64,000 bases of DNA. It comes from Phanerochaete sordida (Eukaryota > Basidiomycota > Agaricomycetes > Polyporales > Phanerochaetaceae). The first letter of the stretch is position 1; every line of letters begins with the position of its first letter. Where the stretch lies: assembly GCA_019973155.2 (NCBI GenBank), contig BPQB01000079.1, forward strand, positions 62,001 through 126,000, given 5' to 3'. Position numbers and translations under genes: made by a program. Of the stretch, positions 44,641-55,446 are shown piece by piece. The notes beneath the pieces are model-generated. The model searched no databases. It was not told the origin of the DNA and was given only the letters and a program-made list of their open reading frames with translations.

Positions 44641-47086
44641 TCACATGTCCTCGACTACTGAATCCTTGATCAACGCTACGGCGTTTGGATGACGCGGCTT
44701 GAAGGCTGCCTGGTAAGGCAGCGGATAGCTGGCAATGCGTTCTGCTCAGCACATCACCACTTCTCCGACGAAGCGACCACATACCAGACCGTCCCCGACG
44801 TATATTCCAAGCTGGGCTCGACGACAGCGCCAGAAGCGTCGACAGCTTCCTCGATGTTGAACACAGCGACGAGGCTCGCGACGACAATCCAGATCGAGTC
44901 GAGTGCGAAGTAGCGGCCGGGGCACATCCGTCGGCCGTACCCAAAGCAGGCCTCGCTCGGATCGGGCGCGGAGGCGTCGAGCTTGCCGTCCGGGGTCAGG
45001 TAGCGCTCTGGTACAAAGGCGTCGGGGTTAGGGTACCGTGTCTCGTCGTGGAGGATGGCCCTGGAGCACGTGTTAAAAGACAACCACTCGAGGGCTTTAA
45101 TCGCGCACCATGAGTTGCCGATGACCAGCGAGCCTGCAGGGAGGTGATACCCTTCGTATTCGTCGTCGACCATAAGACGGTGCGGTGCCGCTAGCGACTA
45201 TGTGTTAGGTACCTCCAGAGTGGGTCGGGACGCCTACCAAGTGGAGCAACCATGATCCAGCTACGAGGTGAAGTGAGTCAAGAATATATGGTACCACACG
45301 TGCAACATACCGTAGTGCTTCCTTCACGACAGCTGTTATGTACGGAAGGGAATCGCGGTCTCCAAAATCGGGGAGACGCTCGTGTCCAACGACGCGGTCC
45401 AGCTCTTGCTGTGCCTTTCTCTGCACGTCCGGAAACTTGAGCATGGCTAGGATGAATGTGTTCAAAGAGGAGTAGGTCTAGTAGCGCAGTTGTCAAGGTG
45501 GCGACTGGTCGTACGATACTCAAGACTGGACTGACCGTATCGGCTCCCCCTAACAGAAGTCGTCAGCACGAGACTTTGAAGTAGCTCATGTTCCAGTATA
45601 GATGGAGACCCACCTGTGTATGCGGTCCCAAATGCCTCGCGAATGATAGTCTCCGTCTCAGGCCGCTTCTCACTATCATCGAGCTCTCGTAGGAGTGAGG
45701 CTACGATTGAGGTGTTCATCTCCCCTGCCGCCTAAACTACCTGTAAGCCCGATGCGGAGTGCAAGCGCAATGTAGTACTTACTATGTCTTTCTTGACATA
45801 CGTGTACGGTCCGTCGAACATCGCTGAAACAGTATCGTACCACTCAGCAGCCTCGCGCTTGAAGTGCATACCAGGAAGCCAGGCAGGCAAGTGGCGCACT
45901 GGAATAAAGTTAGCGCATACACACAGATATGTAGTGCAGACTCACAAAACGGTACGAAGTTTACTGTCGGAGCATGAGTCGATGTGCGGCTTATGGTGCT
46001 AGGGCACGTACCTGCATATGCGCCGACATTCACAATCTTCGCCAAGGACTGTAGCGCCTTCTCCGCAGTTTTGACGTAGGGGTCATTGTCCGGGCGCACC
46101 TCGATGCCAAACGTGATACCAAGTATGGATGATCCTGCGTGACTAGACACCAGTCAGCGGTTAGTACGACTCCCCAAACATATAAAGACTGACTATCGTA
46201 TGTGCTTCATAAAATCTTCTGGTGTAGTGAGGAAGTTGAGCAACAGGTGCTGTGTCGTTTTCAGCAGCTTCGGACGATGCTTCGGCATGGCACTGGTGTT
46301 GTAGTTCTGCTGAAAGATGCGTGCGCGAGCCTTCCATTGGTCTCCGTATTTGGCAAACACAAAATTGCGCTGCCATCCTACGCTACGCGCCATCAGTAAA
46401 GCGGACGCGAGCTAGGTCACAGTGTCCGGCTCACAGATTGGCCATGACAGATTCTCCTCTGGACGATTCACCGTGATGAGCGACAGGTTGTCTGTGATGG
46501 AGAGGCGCACCTGTCGGAGTAAATGGAGGACCGCTTGACGAGTAGGTCGTTCACAGCCTTCTCTGAGTTGAGGACGACGACATGGGTGTTGAAAAAACGC
46601 AGATGGATAATATCCGATCCTGGAAGCAGACGTTGAGAATATGTCGATATTGTGCCGAGCTCGAGGACACACCGTAGGTACGACTCCACTGATTATATGC
46701 AAGCCATTCGCGAGCTTTGGGTACGTCAAGAACGTTTCCCACGATCGGAAGACCCCTACAGTGACGACGGAAAATACCGCACAGCACTAAGCGCCTGCGC
46801 ATTCCGACTGCCCTCTCGTTCTGAATAGCTAACCCATGTATCTTGCCAAATTTTTTGCAGGATGATGAGAGTAATATTTATGTTATACTGTCGAGTCCTC
46901 GTGAGTATAGAGGGGGTACAACGAGCAGGAGCGCAGGGGTGTGGAAATCCCTCGGCGCCTTTTTGGTGCGTTATTTTCCGTCGTCACTGTAGGTCCAGGC
47001 GGTAGCCTTCGTTTCTCCCGCAGGACGAGGAGGAGGATACCGATGAATAAGGCGGAGAGAGCAGAAAGGTAGAGGGTGAACTCCAT
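44641..47086 (-). CDS. cytochrome P450 monooxygenase no. 2
   Basis: Microsomal P450; substrate unknown. The start is [20 protein letters not shown] (membrane anchor) at 47086, then RRLPPGPT. The first intron is long for this genome (about 245 bases, 47038-46758-side region), and exon 2 is [19 protein letters not shown]. Further exons: [103 protein letters not shown] (ExxR), [37 protein letters not shown] and haem loop [12 protein letters not shown] final intron leads to [16 protein letters not shown] and the stop at 44641. It is closely related to P450 no. 1. I found no certain lesion, though the exon after SDR is not resolved. Confidence 0.85.
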
Positions 47087-47122
47087 GCTTGGCTGGTGAC
47101 CTCGAGTCGTGTGCCTACCGGC

Positions 47123-47129
47123 ATTATAA
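47123..47129 (-). promoter_or_regulatory. TATA-like box of P450 no. 2
   Basis: On the minus strand TTATAAT lies about 37 bases before the ATG at 47086, a position like those of the other two P450 genes. Confidence 0.5.
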
Positions 47130-48091
47130 GGGGCTCGGGCACGCCACCATTATGACAGCGTCCGACCTGGAGAATGGCCGGCACCACGGCCAGAACACTG
47201 CGACTCAATTCATGTCAGTTTGAAACCGTCACTTCAGCCACAGACGTGGTTAGATGTGCGATGACATGGTAAGATGGCAGGGATTCTCTTGGGGCCGTCC
47301 GCGCGAGTTTATGCGCCACCTTTGCAGGTCAATTTTCACATTGACTGCAAGCGCATGATGGTCCCGGATATGTTGCGTCATTACCGGTGACATATTCTCA
47401 GTGAGAAGGCTGGAGAACGGTATGCTGTAGCAATATCCTCTTTGCGAACCCAGAGACTTCGCGAACACGGTTCGGAATCGGAAGTCATGTGGGCGACAGT
47501 CTGGTAAAGCAGCAAGGGCCACCGTGAGCAGGTGCCTGAATGAAGACGAGAGAAACTTCACGAAACATAACGCCACCTTTGTAAGAAGCCTCGGAAGGCG
47601 TGCCGGAGTGCTACCCGCGCCAGCATATCTGTGAGAGTCAGCGCCACGACTTCAACATGAGGGCAAGCTTGTCGGATGTTGTGCATGGAGCTGTCATCGA
47701 CACAGAGCAATTGCTACCGGACGATGTCATCCTTTCGTCCAGCTGCTTTTCGAGGGCGGATTTGAGTTTGGCGGACTCGTGGTCACGCTCTATCTCGGCT
47801 CTCGCCAAACAACCGACTCAAAGCAAGTCGGTTTTATTACCTATTATTTTGTGAGCATCCTCATGAAACCTCAGCGAGATGTAATGCACGAACCATTCGC
47901 AGACGAGCTACGGGCAAGATGGACGTCGGTGGTCAAGCTGAGGACGACAGCGCCCAGCCAATGGGAGCGAGCGAATTCGTCTCCCACGTGGCGGGGCTCA
48001 GGCAGAGGCCAACGCTCCCGGGCGATCCGTCCCTTCACGCTCGCCAGTCTCATCCCCTCCTCCGCCCGCCGCCCCGCCGCCTCCCCGCGCC
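47130..48091. other. divergent intergenic region
   Basis: Between P450 no. 2 (-) and the complex I subunit gene (+). No domain-bearing frame is present. The CCGCCCGCC-rich stretch just before 48092 is probably the leader of the NDUFV2 gene. Confidence 0.45.
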
Positions 48092-49050
48092 ATGCTCGCC
48101 GCACGACTCTCCAGGACTCTCAAGGCCGCACGGGGCGCACGGAGGATATCCACCACCCCCGCTCGTCGATCGGACGCGCTGTTCGTCGTACGTCCCATCC
48201 CTGCCCACTCCCCGGCCGAGCCATGCTCACGCCGCCCTGCAGCACCGCGACACCACGTATAACAACCCCAAGGTACACGGAGCGGACCCCCGCAGCCCGC
48301 ACGGAAGGTCTCACAGTGCTTGCAGATCGCGTTCGAGTTCTCGCCCGACAACCTGAAGCGCGCCGAGGAGATCATCGCGCGGTACCCGCCGCAGTACAAG
48401 AAGGCCGCCGTCATCCCGCTGCTCGACCTCGGCCAGCGGCAGAACAAGGGCTGGACGAGCATCAGCGTCATGAACTACGTCGCGAAGCTCCTCGGCATGC
48501 CGCCCATGCGCGTGTACGAGGTCGCGACCTTCTACACCATGTTCAACCGCGAGCCGATCGGCGAGCACTTTGTGCAGGTCTGCACGACCACGCCGTGCAT
48601 GCTCCGCGGCGCGTACGACATCCTCGACACCGTCTGCAAGGACCTCGGCGGCATCAAGCCTGGAGAGACGACCAAGGACGGCAAGTTCACCGTTATTGAG
48701 GTTGAGTGCCAGGGCGCGTGCAGCAATGCGCCTATGCTTGTTGTCGGCGACGACTTCTATGTGCGTTTGCAATGCTCTCACACTTACCTAACTGCGCTGA
48801 CACTACGTGCGGCAACTACAGGAGGACCTGACACCAGAGACAACGAAGAAGGTGCTCGATGCGTTCAAGAAGGGTGAGAAGCCAAAACCAGGGCCCCAGA
48901 GCGGCCGACACACCAGCGAAAACTCGGCAGGTCTGACTGCACTGACATCTGAGGTACGTCCTGCCCGCCGGCTGCCCAGCGATGCCATTACTAAGCCGTC
49001 CGGCGTAGCCATACGGTCCGGGCGCATTCTGCACACCAGAGTTCAGCTAG
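48092..49050 (+). CDS. NDUFV2: NADH:ubiquinone oxidoreductase 24 kDa subunit (complex I)
   Basis: Carries the N1a [2Fe-2S] cluster in the NADH-oxidising arm of mitochondrial complex I. The start [19 protein letters not shown] is an Arg-rich mitochondrial presequence. The first exons join through two short introns to [10 protein letters not shown] and [56 protein letters not shown] and the four cluster ligands in CTTTPC and CQGAC are all present. Later exons give [19 protein letters not shown] and [13 protein letters not shown], with the stop at 49050. It is about 250 residues, normal for the family. It is convergent with the bestrophin gene, with a 150-base gap. Confidence 0.95.
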
Positions 49051-49200
49051 ATATTCCACACCGCATTTTTGAGCACGATACCGGGAAATGACATGGATTG
49101 TTCCTGTGAGATGTACATGGGTATACAGTGTGGTGCATGGCGAGTGAAAAGTGTCCAAATATTCCGCTCGTGAATGGTGCGTGTCCGCTTTTCTTCAGGC

Positions 49201-51077
49201 TCAGTCATCGCCCTGGCCGTCGTCATATCCATACATGCCCTCGCCACCCTCCGGAAGCCTCTCCACGACGTACTCGACCTCTTCCTTCAGGTCTTGGCAG
49301 TACCGCTCCAATGGCAGATCGGACTTGTCCAAGCCTACGCGTCGTTAGCATCATGGTCAGCCAATATTCGACACCGACTTACCGAAAGGCATCTCAATCT
49401 CGTCCGCGATACCCTCGATGCCCATGAGCGTGAATGCTATCACGGTCACGAGCGGGATCATGGCCCAGCCGAGCTCCTTGACTAGCGTGAATGGCAGAGA
49501 GAAGAGGTACAGCGTGACGGTCTGCTTCAGGTGTATGCTGTAGGAGCGCGGTATCGGTGTGTTTGCCACGCGCTCCATGTTGCTGAGGGCGTCGACCATG
49601 CTCTGCACGCTGCACATATGCTGTCAGCTCTGGCTTTGATAGGCGTATGCACGGGACTCACAGCTGGTTCATCGCGTTTGTACCCGCAGGGCCGATCGTC
49701 TCCAGGTATCCGTCGCGCTTGAACATGAAGATCATCCGTGCAAGTTCATGCGAGATACTACTCTGTGCCGTCAGCTCCATTCTCAAAACACCCGCTGAAG
49801 TACTTACACCAGCGGAAGCGGAGTCGTCAGGCTCTCCGGGTCCGAGTTGAAGTCGATCGTCTGGTGGAGGCCACTCAGCAGCGGCGTCTTGCTCGAGCGC
49901 ACGCCGGCCTGCTTCATCTTGTCCTTGCTGCGCTTCACGCGTATGCGCTTCGTCGCGTCGACGCGCGCCCCGCTGTCCGTGGTGCCCTGCCGCGCGGGCG
50001 ACCCGCCCTCGTCGCCGCTCGCGGCCGCGCTGTCCTCGCGCGACGTGCGCTCCGTCGCGGCGTACGACGTCCACGCGCTCGTGCGGCGCGACCCGCCCGG
50101 CGCCGCGAGCCGCGCGACCGTCGGCGGGAGGATCCCCGCGTAGTCGTCCCAGTCGAGCCCGTCCTCGCCGCGCAGGTAGTGCTTCACCGCGAACGCGAAG
50201 CACACGCACAGCTTCAGCGCCGTCACCTTCTTCCGCCGGAGCTGCTTCGCGGTGAGCGTCGCGCCGGCGAGCTTGCCCTTGTCGTCCGCTGGTGGAACCG
50301 CGACGTTCACCCAGATAAGGCGCGAGAGATTTCGGACCTGTGTAGGTGATGAGGTAAAGGATACGGAAAGAGATGGGAGGGCTGACATGAGATATCATCG
50401 ACTGGAAGTCCTTCCTGCCTTCATAATAGCGGTCATAAGATGTTCTGAGGCAAAGAGCTTGAGCAAGGGCCGATTCATATCTTTAAGTGCTCAGCGTACC
50501 CGTTTCTGGAGGGATAGTCAGGTATAGTCCAGTTTCACCGACTATCTCAGACTCACCTGAAGACCAGAATCAATCCAACCTGGGGACACCGTCATATCAG
50601 CGGTGGTTAGGCCCCAGACTCCACAGACACGCACCACGACCGAGAACAGCGGGATGACCGAGTTCGAGAGGGTGATGTTAGTCCCCTTGTGCCATGCATA
50701 TGCCGCAGCGGTCGCGAACAGTGTCACAGTAAGGACGGGGCCGAAGATCTTGGGCACAATCTACGCGGCGGGTGAGACTCGCTCGGCGGCCGTCACAAAG
50801 AAAGAGGACGCGACGCACGCTGCCCTGGAGCCTGAGGACATCTGGGAGCCACGAGTACTATCAGGTAGACGGGTGAGCGGGCAGTCGAGGAGAGACCGAA
50901 TAGCTGGACGCGTACTTTCCGGAGCTGCTGGCGCGTGATGATCTTCTTCTGTGGGTATGTTCAGCAGCTTTTCGGGCCACACCACCTAAGAGGCGGACAC
51001 AAAACGAGGAGAGTGCGCACCCTACCACCTGCAGTGACCGTAACATTCGTCTTCTTCGTCGATGTGACGTTGCCCAT
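49201..51077 (-). CDS. bestrophin/UPF0187 family anion channel
   Basis: Integral membrane protein of the bestrophin-like RFP-TM family, probably a chloride or other anion channel. A proposed N-terminal exon (MGNVTSTKKTNVTVTA, 51077) is uncertain because its splice phase does not fit cleanly. Clear parts: IVPKIFGPVLTVTLFATAAAYAW and LSNSVIPLFSVVVRVCGVWG (membrane), RTSYDRYYEGRKDF (family signature RTSxAYERYWEGR), RNLSRLIWVNV, LKLCVCFAFAVKHYLRGEDGL, a Ser/Arg-rich cytosolic insert, PIPRSYSIHLKQTVTLYLF, LGWAMIPLVTVIAFTLMGIE and EIEMPFG, the counterpart of the bestrophin DPFG motif. It ends VEYVVERLPEGGEGMYGYDD at 49201. The exon between GLQ and RTSYDR is not resolved. Confidence 0.85.
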
Positions 51078-51563
51078 CGTAAACCTGCACCTGAGATTAT
51101 GCCAAGTTCGCGTCCACTCGCGTGCCCGTCGTTTGGATCGTGAAGGTCGTTGATCCTTTTCGTTAGGAGACTCAAGAGCTCAGAGGGCAAGTGTGCAGGC
51201 TGTCGTTACGAGCGCAGCCTCGTCGGGCACAGAGACGGTGGTGGTAGTAGATGATCAAGCTGAAGCGTCAAGACAGCTTGGGACTCGGATGTTCGGGAGC
51301 GCGTCGCGGGATCCGGGGCGATTTCTATTAAGTTGACTACTCTACAACACATATTCTACACTGCTCTGCGGGCTATTAAAACATTCTACTGCTACATACT
51401 GAGAGCGAACAAAACAGGCGCGGCGATAGTACTAGGTTATAACTTATAAGGCGGAGGAGGCATGAGACGATGGGTCAACGATGTAAAGCTCGAGAGGGGG
51501 GAAATGCGAATCCAACAGAGGTCATGGATACAGTCGCGGCTTAAAGGCCTTTATCCAAGCATT
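51078..51563. other. intergenic, 3' flank of orphan gene and 5' flank of channel gene
   Basis: About 485 bases. The part at 51330-51470 is AT-rich (for example TTATAACTTATAAG) and fits a 3' UTR of the minus-strand gene ending at 51564. No gene. Confidence 0.5.
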
Positions 51564-52840
51564 CTAGACGTTAAAGTAGCCAGGAGAACTGAGTTGTATG
51601 ACTGGGGAGTGCAGGACACGAGAGAAACGCGGGGACCGCGGAGTCAAGAGAGCCATGGGAGATGCTAAGTCGTGCGAAGGCTGAGCATGATCCAGTGAGA
51701 AAGGAGATGGAGGAGACAAGGCAGCTTCGTGGAGTGATACGCGACGGGAGGCCTTGGTTGGAGGTTTGGGGTTACCGGAGGCGACGTAGAAGCCAGCCTG
51801 AGAGGACCCAGAGGTAGACGCGGAGGGAGAGACTCCGTCTCTCGGTTGAGTCGTATCAGGCCCGGGAGATACCTGCATCGGCGTCATTGGCTTGTCGTTC
51901 ATGGGGGTAAACGGGTACGGCGAGGTGACGTCCTTCTCATTGTCGCGAATGCTGTTGGACAACAGGGAAGTCAACAGGGAGGCCGGGCGAATCCTGGAGA
52001 CAGTTTGGCGGGGCGCGTTAGGAGGCGTGCGTAGCTCTTGGAGGATTTGACCAGTCGGGGTAATAGGCATGGCGTTGGCTCCAGAAGGGGATGCAGCTGG
52101 GATCGCCAGTCTCGTGAGTGCAGTGCGGCTACGCTTGACAGCTAGAGCGGCGTCGGACGGACTTGTCGTAATCTCCGGTGACTTCACGGTGTCGGAGTGT
52201 CCGAGCTTGTCAAAGTCAGGTGTGGGAGGGAGCAGAAGGTGGCAGTCCAAAGTCGGTTTGTTGGCGGCAAGACGGCGACGGGAAAGTGAAGGAGTGTCGT
52301 GCCCCGGAGTGGTCGAAGCAGAGTCGACATGAGCCGAGTAGCCAAGCTGCGACTGCCTCGCGCCCATCTCGAGGGCATCGCAGCTGTCGCCTGGCGAAGA
52401 CGCGTCTTCGTTGTCCTCGGGAGTTTCGGGGTTGTGAGGTAGCGAGTCTGCTGCATCTGAGCGGGCGTCACGAGTGGTACAGAGAAAATGGCGTACCTTC
52501 ATTGACCTCGATGCAGAGGCGATCCAGGTTCTCAATCAAGGTACGAGCGGATACAGACGTCCCTGACCCGCGGCGCACGTACGCCTGCACGACCTCCGGG
52601 CGTCGGGCGAGTTTCTCCACGTAGGCCTTCGGAAGCAGGTACGGCGCCGAGGAGCGTCGCAGATGTGCCACTTGGCGTATGTCTGCGAGGAAGGAGCAGA
52701 CACGGCTCAGCATGTCCCTTCGACATGTTTCCGGTCCCGCGCATACCTTCCAGGTCTGCCAGAGAAGCGAGTCCTGGGCTCGAGCTCGAGGCTCGACCAC
52801 GTCCTTTGATCTTCTTTTCTTTCTGCCTCTTGTACGGCAT
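51564..52840 (-). CDS. Ser/Thr-Pro-rich orphan protein, about 405 residues
   Basis: I do not recognise this protein. Three exons join in phase: MPYKRQKEKKIKGRGRASSS (basic, NLS-like), then DIRQVAHLRRSSAPYLLPKA with ARRPEVVQAYVRRGSGTSV and LIENLDRLCIEVNE, then a long exon from ADSLPHNPETPEDNED. The last exon is disordered in type and dense in SP/TP sites (LLPPTPDF, PITPTG, MTPMQVSPGP, LTPRSPRFSRVLHSPVIQLSSP), ending GYFNV at 51564. The SP/TP density suggests a substrate of proline-directed kinases such as CDK, MAPK or GSK3 acting in the nucleus (inference). The most ordered part is exon 2. The gene is head to head with F-box copy 2, 186 bases apart. Confidence 0.7.
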
Positions 52841-53026
52841 GCTGTGAAGCGACCTCAAAGGCGGTTTTGTCGAAGGACCTCGGTGACGTCGAGCGGTGGT
52901 GGTTTAGAGTCAAAGCGGATCGGGCGTTAGACGCCGTCACGGCTTGCTCTTCCTCACTTCGTTCTACCACATCCACGAATTTCCGACCTCGTCTTGACAC
53001 AATATCCGAGCACTCGAGGCTTCACC

Positions 53027-54924
53027 ATGACACAGGAACTTGCGCGCTGCTGTACCGCTGTCTCACGATCTGGAGCTGGCAGCGAGCGCAAGGAGCAAAC
53101 TGTCTTCAAATACGCGTGCAGTCGTTTCACCAAGCTGCCGGTCGAGCTAGTGGAGAGCATACTGGCGAGCCTGGACATGCGCGATATTCTGAATGGGAAG
53201 CTGGTGCGCTTGGAACTTTGCTAACCCTTTGAGCCTTGATAACGACGCCCTTACTAGGTTTGCCGTGCTTGGCGCGACCTCATTCGGTCGTCGCTGCAGC
53301 TGCAGTACAAGGTCGAGTGCTCCATTGCCAGCGTGAGCGACGGTCGCCCGATCTCCGGAATCAACCTTCTCGAACGCACTCGACGCGTCAAACGATGGCG
53401 GAACGCCTGGAAGACCCTTCAATGGTCCCAGAAGTACGACGCCACATATCCTTGCCCCTGGCTGGGCGATCGCACTTTCCATGTACAAGGTTGTGTCCTC
53501 GGCGATTTCAACACCTATTCTGGCGGTACATTCGAATTTTACCGCATAGGATCGGAAGCACGACATATTGACTCCAAGCAGTGGGCGGTGGCCGACATTC
53601 TTGGCTCTCTATCGTACGGGAGCTGGACATTTAGCCCTGAGGCGGACCTACTTGCAGTATTACGGATGTACGTATCTTCACGCTGGTTTGGCAGTTGATC
53701 AGTTGAACAATTTCTGTGCATAACCAGTCATCAGAACGCCCGCATGGTCGATGTATGCTTTTACTCTTGTACGACGGGAAGGCCACACCCAGCAGCATCA
53801 ATGCCCACCATTCCACTCACCCTCCACGCACCCGCAGTCGTCGACGACTCGTGGGAGATTGAGCTCACTGTCTGTGACGATCTAGTTGGCGTCTTCGTAT
53901 ACGACGATAACGAAGGACGGACAGAGGTCTGGGTGTACAATTGGGAAGAGGGTAAACTCATTTTTGTAAGTCATGACCGCTCTTCCTTGCGCGCAGACCA
54001 TCGCTCATCTTTCTTACAGAGCGTGTTCTCCGAGAGCGACAAAGACAAGCTCCTACCAGATCACTTCGATTTTCTCAGCCGAGATGTTGTTCTGTTTACA
54101 GCCTTTGGGCATGACACGAATACACTCATAGCTGTGGACATCCGTCATACCATCTCGCCACGCTCCCGCTTTCAAGATCTGTTCATTGTCAGCAAATCCG
54201 TGTCGCTCGATCTACCAAGACTCAGCGGTGGCACGGTATACCAACTCTCTACGATCGCGTGCTCGTCCATGCGTTCGAGCATCTGCGGGGAGGGCATCTT
54301 CGGCTCGCGCCACGCCAACACGCTCATCGTGCTCATGCTCGAGCTCACCGACCAACACGGCGCAGAGCACTCCTACGATCTGGTCGTCTCCCCCGCTTTC
54401 ATCCTCTCGCGATTGGAAGACGTCTCCCGGTACGGTGCGGGGCCTTGGCCTAGCGGCCCTGCGCGCCTTCGCATGCTCACTTGGCCAGACTGGCGCACGC
54501 ACACCCGGATATTCCGCACACTCAGCGTCCCCGAGGTGCCCGTCCACGGCTCGCGGTACCTCACCGCCAAGGCGCTGCCGGACGGGAAGTACCGGCTTGT
54601 CCTGCGCGACTTCGACACCCTTTCCGCGCTGCGGCTCGATAAGGCTGCGGGCGACGCCGACATCCACGAGGGCATTGAGGGAGTGGAGGACGAAGACAAG
54701 CTTTGGGACCAGGAGGCGTGGGTAGGCGCACCGTATCGAGAGGTCGAGTCAGATATCATTGTCGAAGACGAGGACCGCGTCTTCCTCGCAGAGGACGGCA
54801 TTGTCGTCGCGCGACATAGGGACCACCTGGTAAATGTCGACAGCACCAAGTACGTCCTATATCAGCTCTTGTGTCATCAAATGACTGATGAGGCTCCTTC
54901 AGACTAGAGATTTACTCTATCTAA
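53027..54924 (+). CDS. F-box protein, lineage-specific family, copy 2
   Basis: Start MTQELARCCTAVSRSGAG at 53027. The F-box is FTKLPVELVESILASLDMRD, spliced to VCRAWRDLIRSSLQLQYKVE. Then RTRRVKRWRNAWKTLQWSQK, FEFYRIGSEARHIDSKQW, WTFSPEADLLAVLR, an intron, HQNARMVDVCFYSCTTGRPH, VWVYNWEEGKLIF, an intron, HFDFLSRDVVLFTAFGHDTN, VPVHGSRYLTAKALPDGKYR and EDEDRVFLAEDGIVVARHRD. The last intron joins TK to LEIYSI and a stop at 54922-54924; without it the frame would end in an unrelated tail. About 550 residues. The long part after the F-box has alternating strand-like blocks, possibly a propeller (inference). It probably recruits targets to an SCF ligase. Confidence 0.82.
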
Positions 54925-55446
54925 GATAGAATTATATCCCCGAGTATTGTACCACCGCCTGGAACAACTTGAAACACAGAAGCTTGTCGATGCCGGGACG
55001 ATCTCGGCGACGAATACAGAGCTTCTGGCAGAGTGGCCATTCGTGAAGGACGTCTCGCAGCCGGTGTGGTAGCGTTGATTTTATTTCGCTGGGCATTGTT
55101 GGGACTTGTCGTAAAGTTGACTACTCGTGACTTCGTGGGACGCAGCCAGGATGGTGCCCAGCTCGAGGCAAACCTGCTTCAAATATTCGAGAAGGCATGG
55201 CACAATAAGCTGAAGAATTTCTCAGTTGTAAAGAACCGTTACACTGGTGCTGGTCTTCGCTGTAATCCTAGTTTATGCTGGGCGTACGCCACGCGTGCGT
55301 GTCCGAGAGCCCGACATCAGATTAGGCGCCAGCGCGGCGTCGGATTCGAATTCAGGGTCCCGGTCATCAGGCTTGCCGCAGACCGCGACATCGTCTTCTC
55401 CTTCAACCCCAGGTTCCAACGCGGCCTATAAAGCTCCGTCAGTATC
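54925..55446. other. intergenic between F-box copies 2 and 3
   Basis: About 520 bases with no supported gene. The frame at 55033-55431 has no domain and overlaps the expected promoter of copy 3. Confidence 0.5.
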
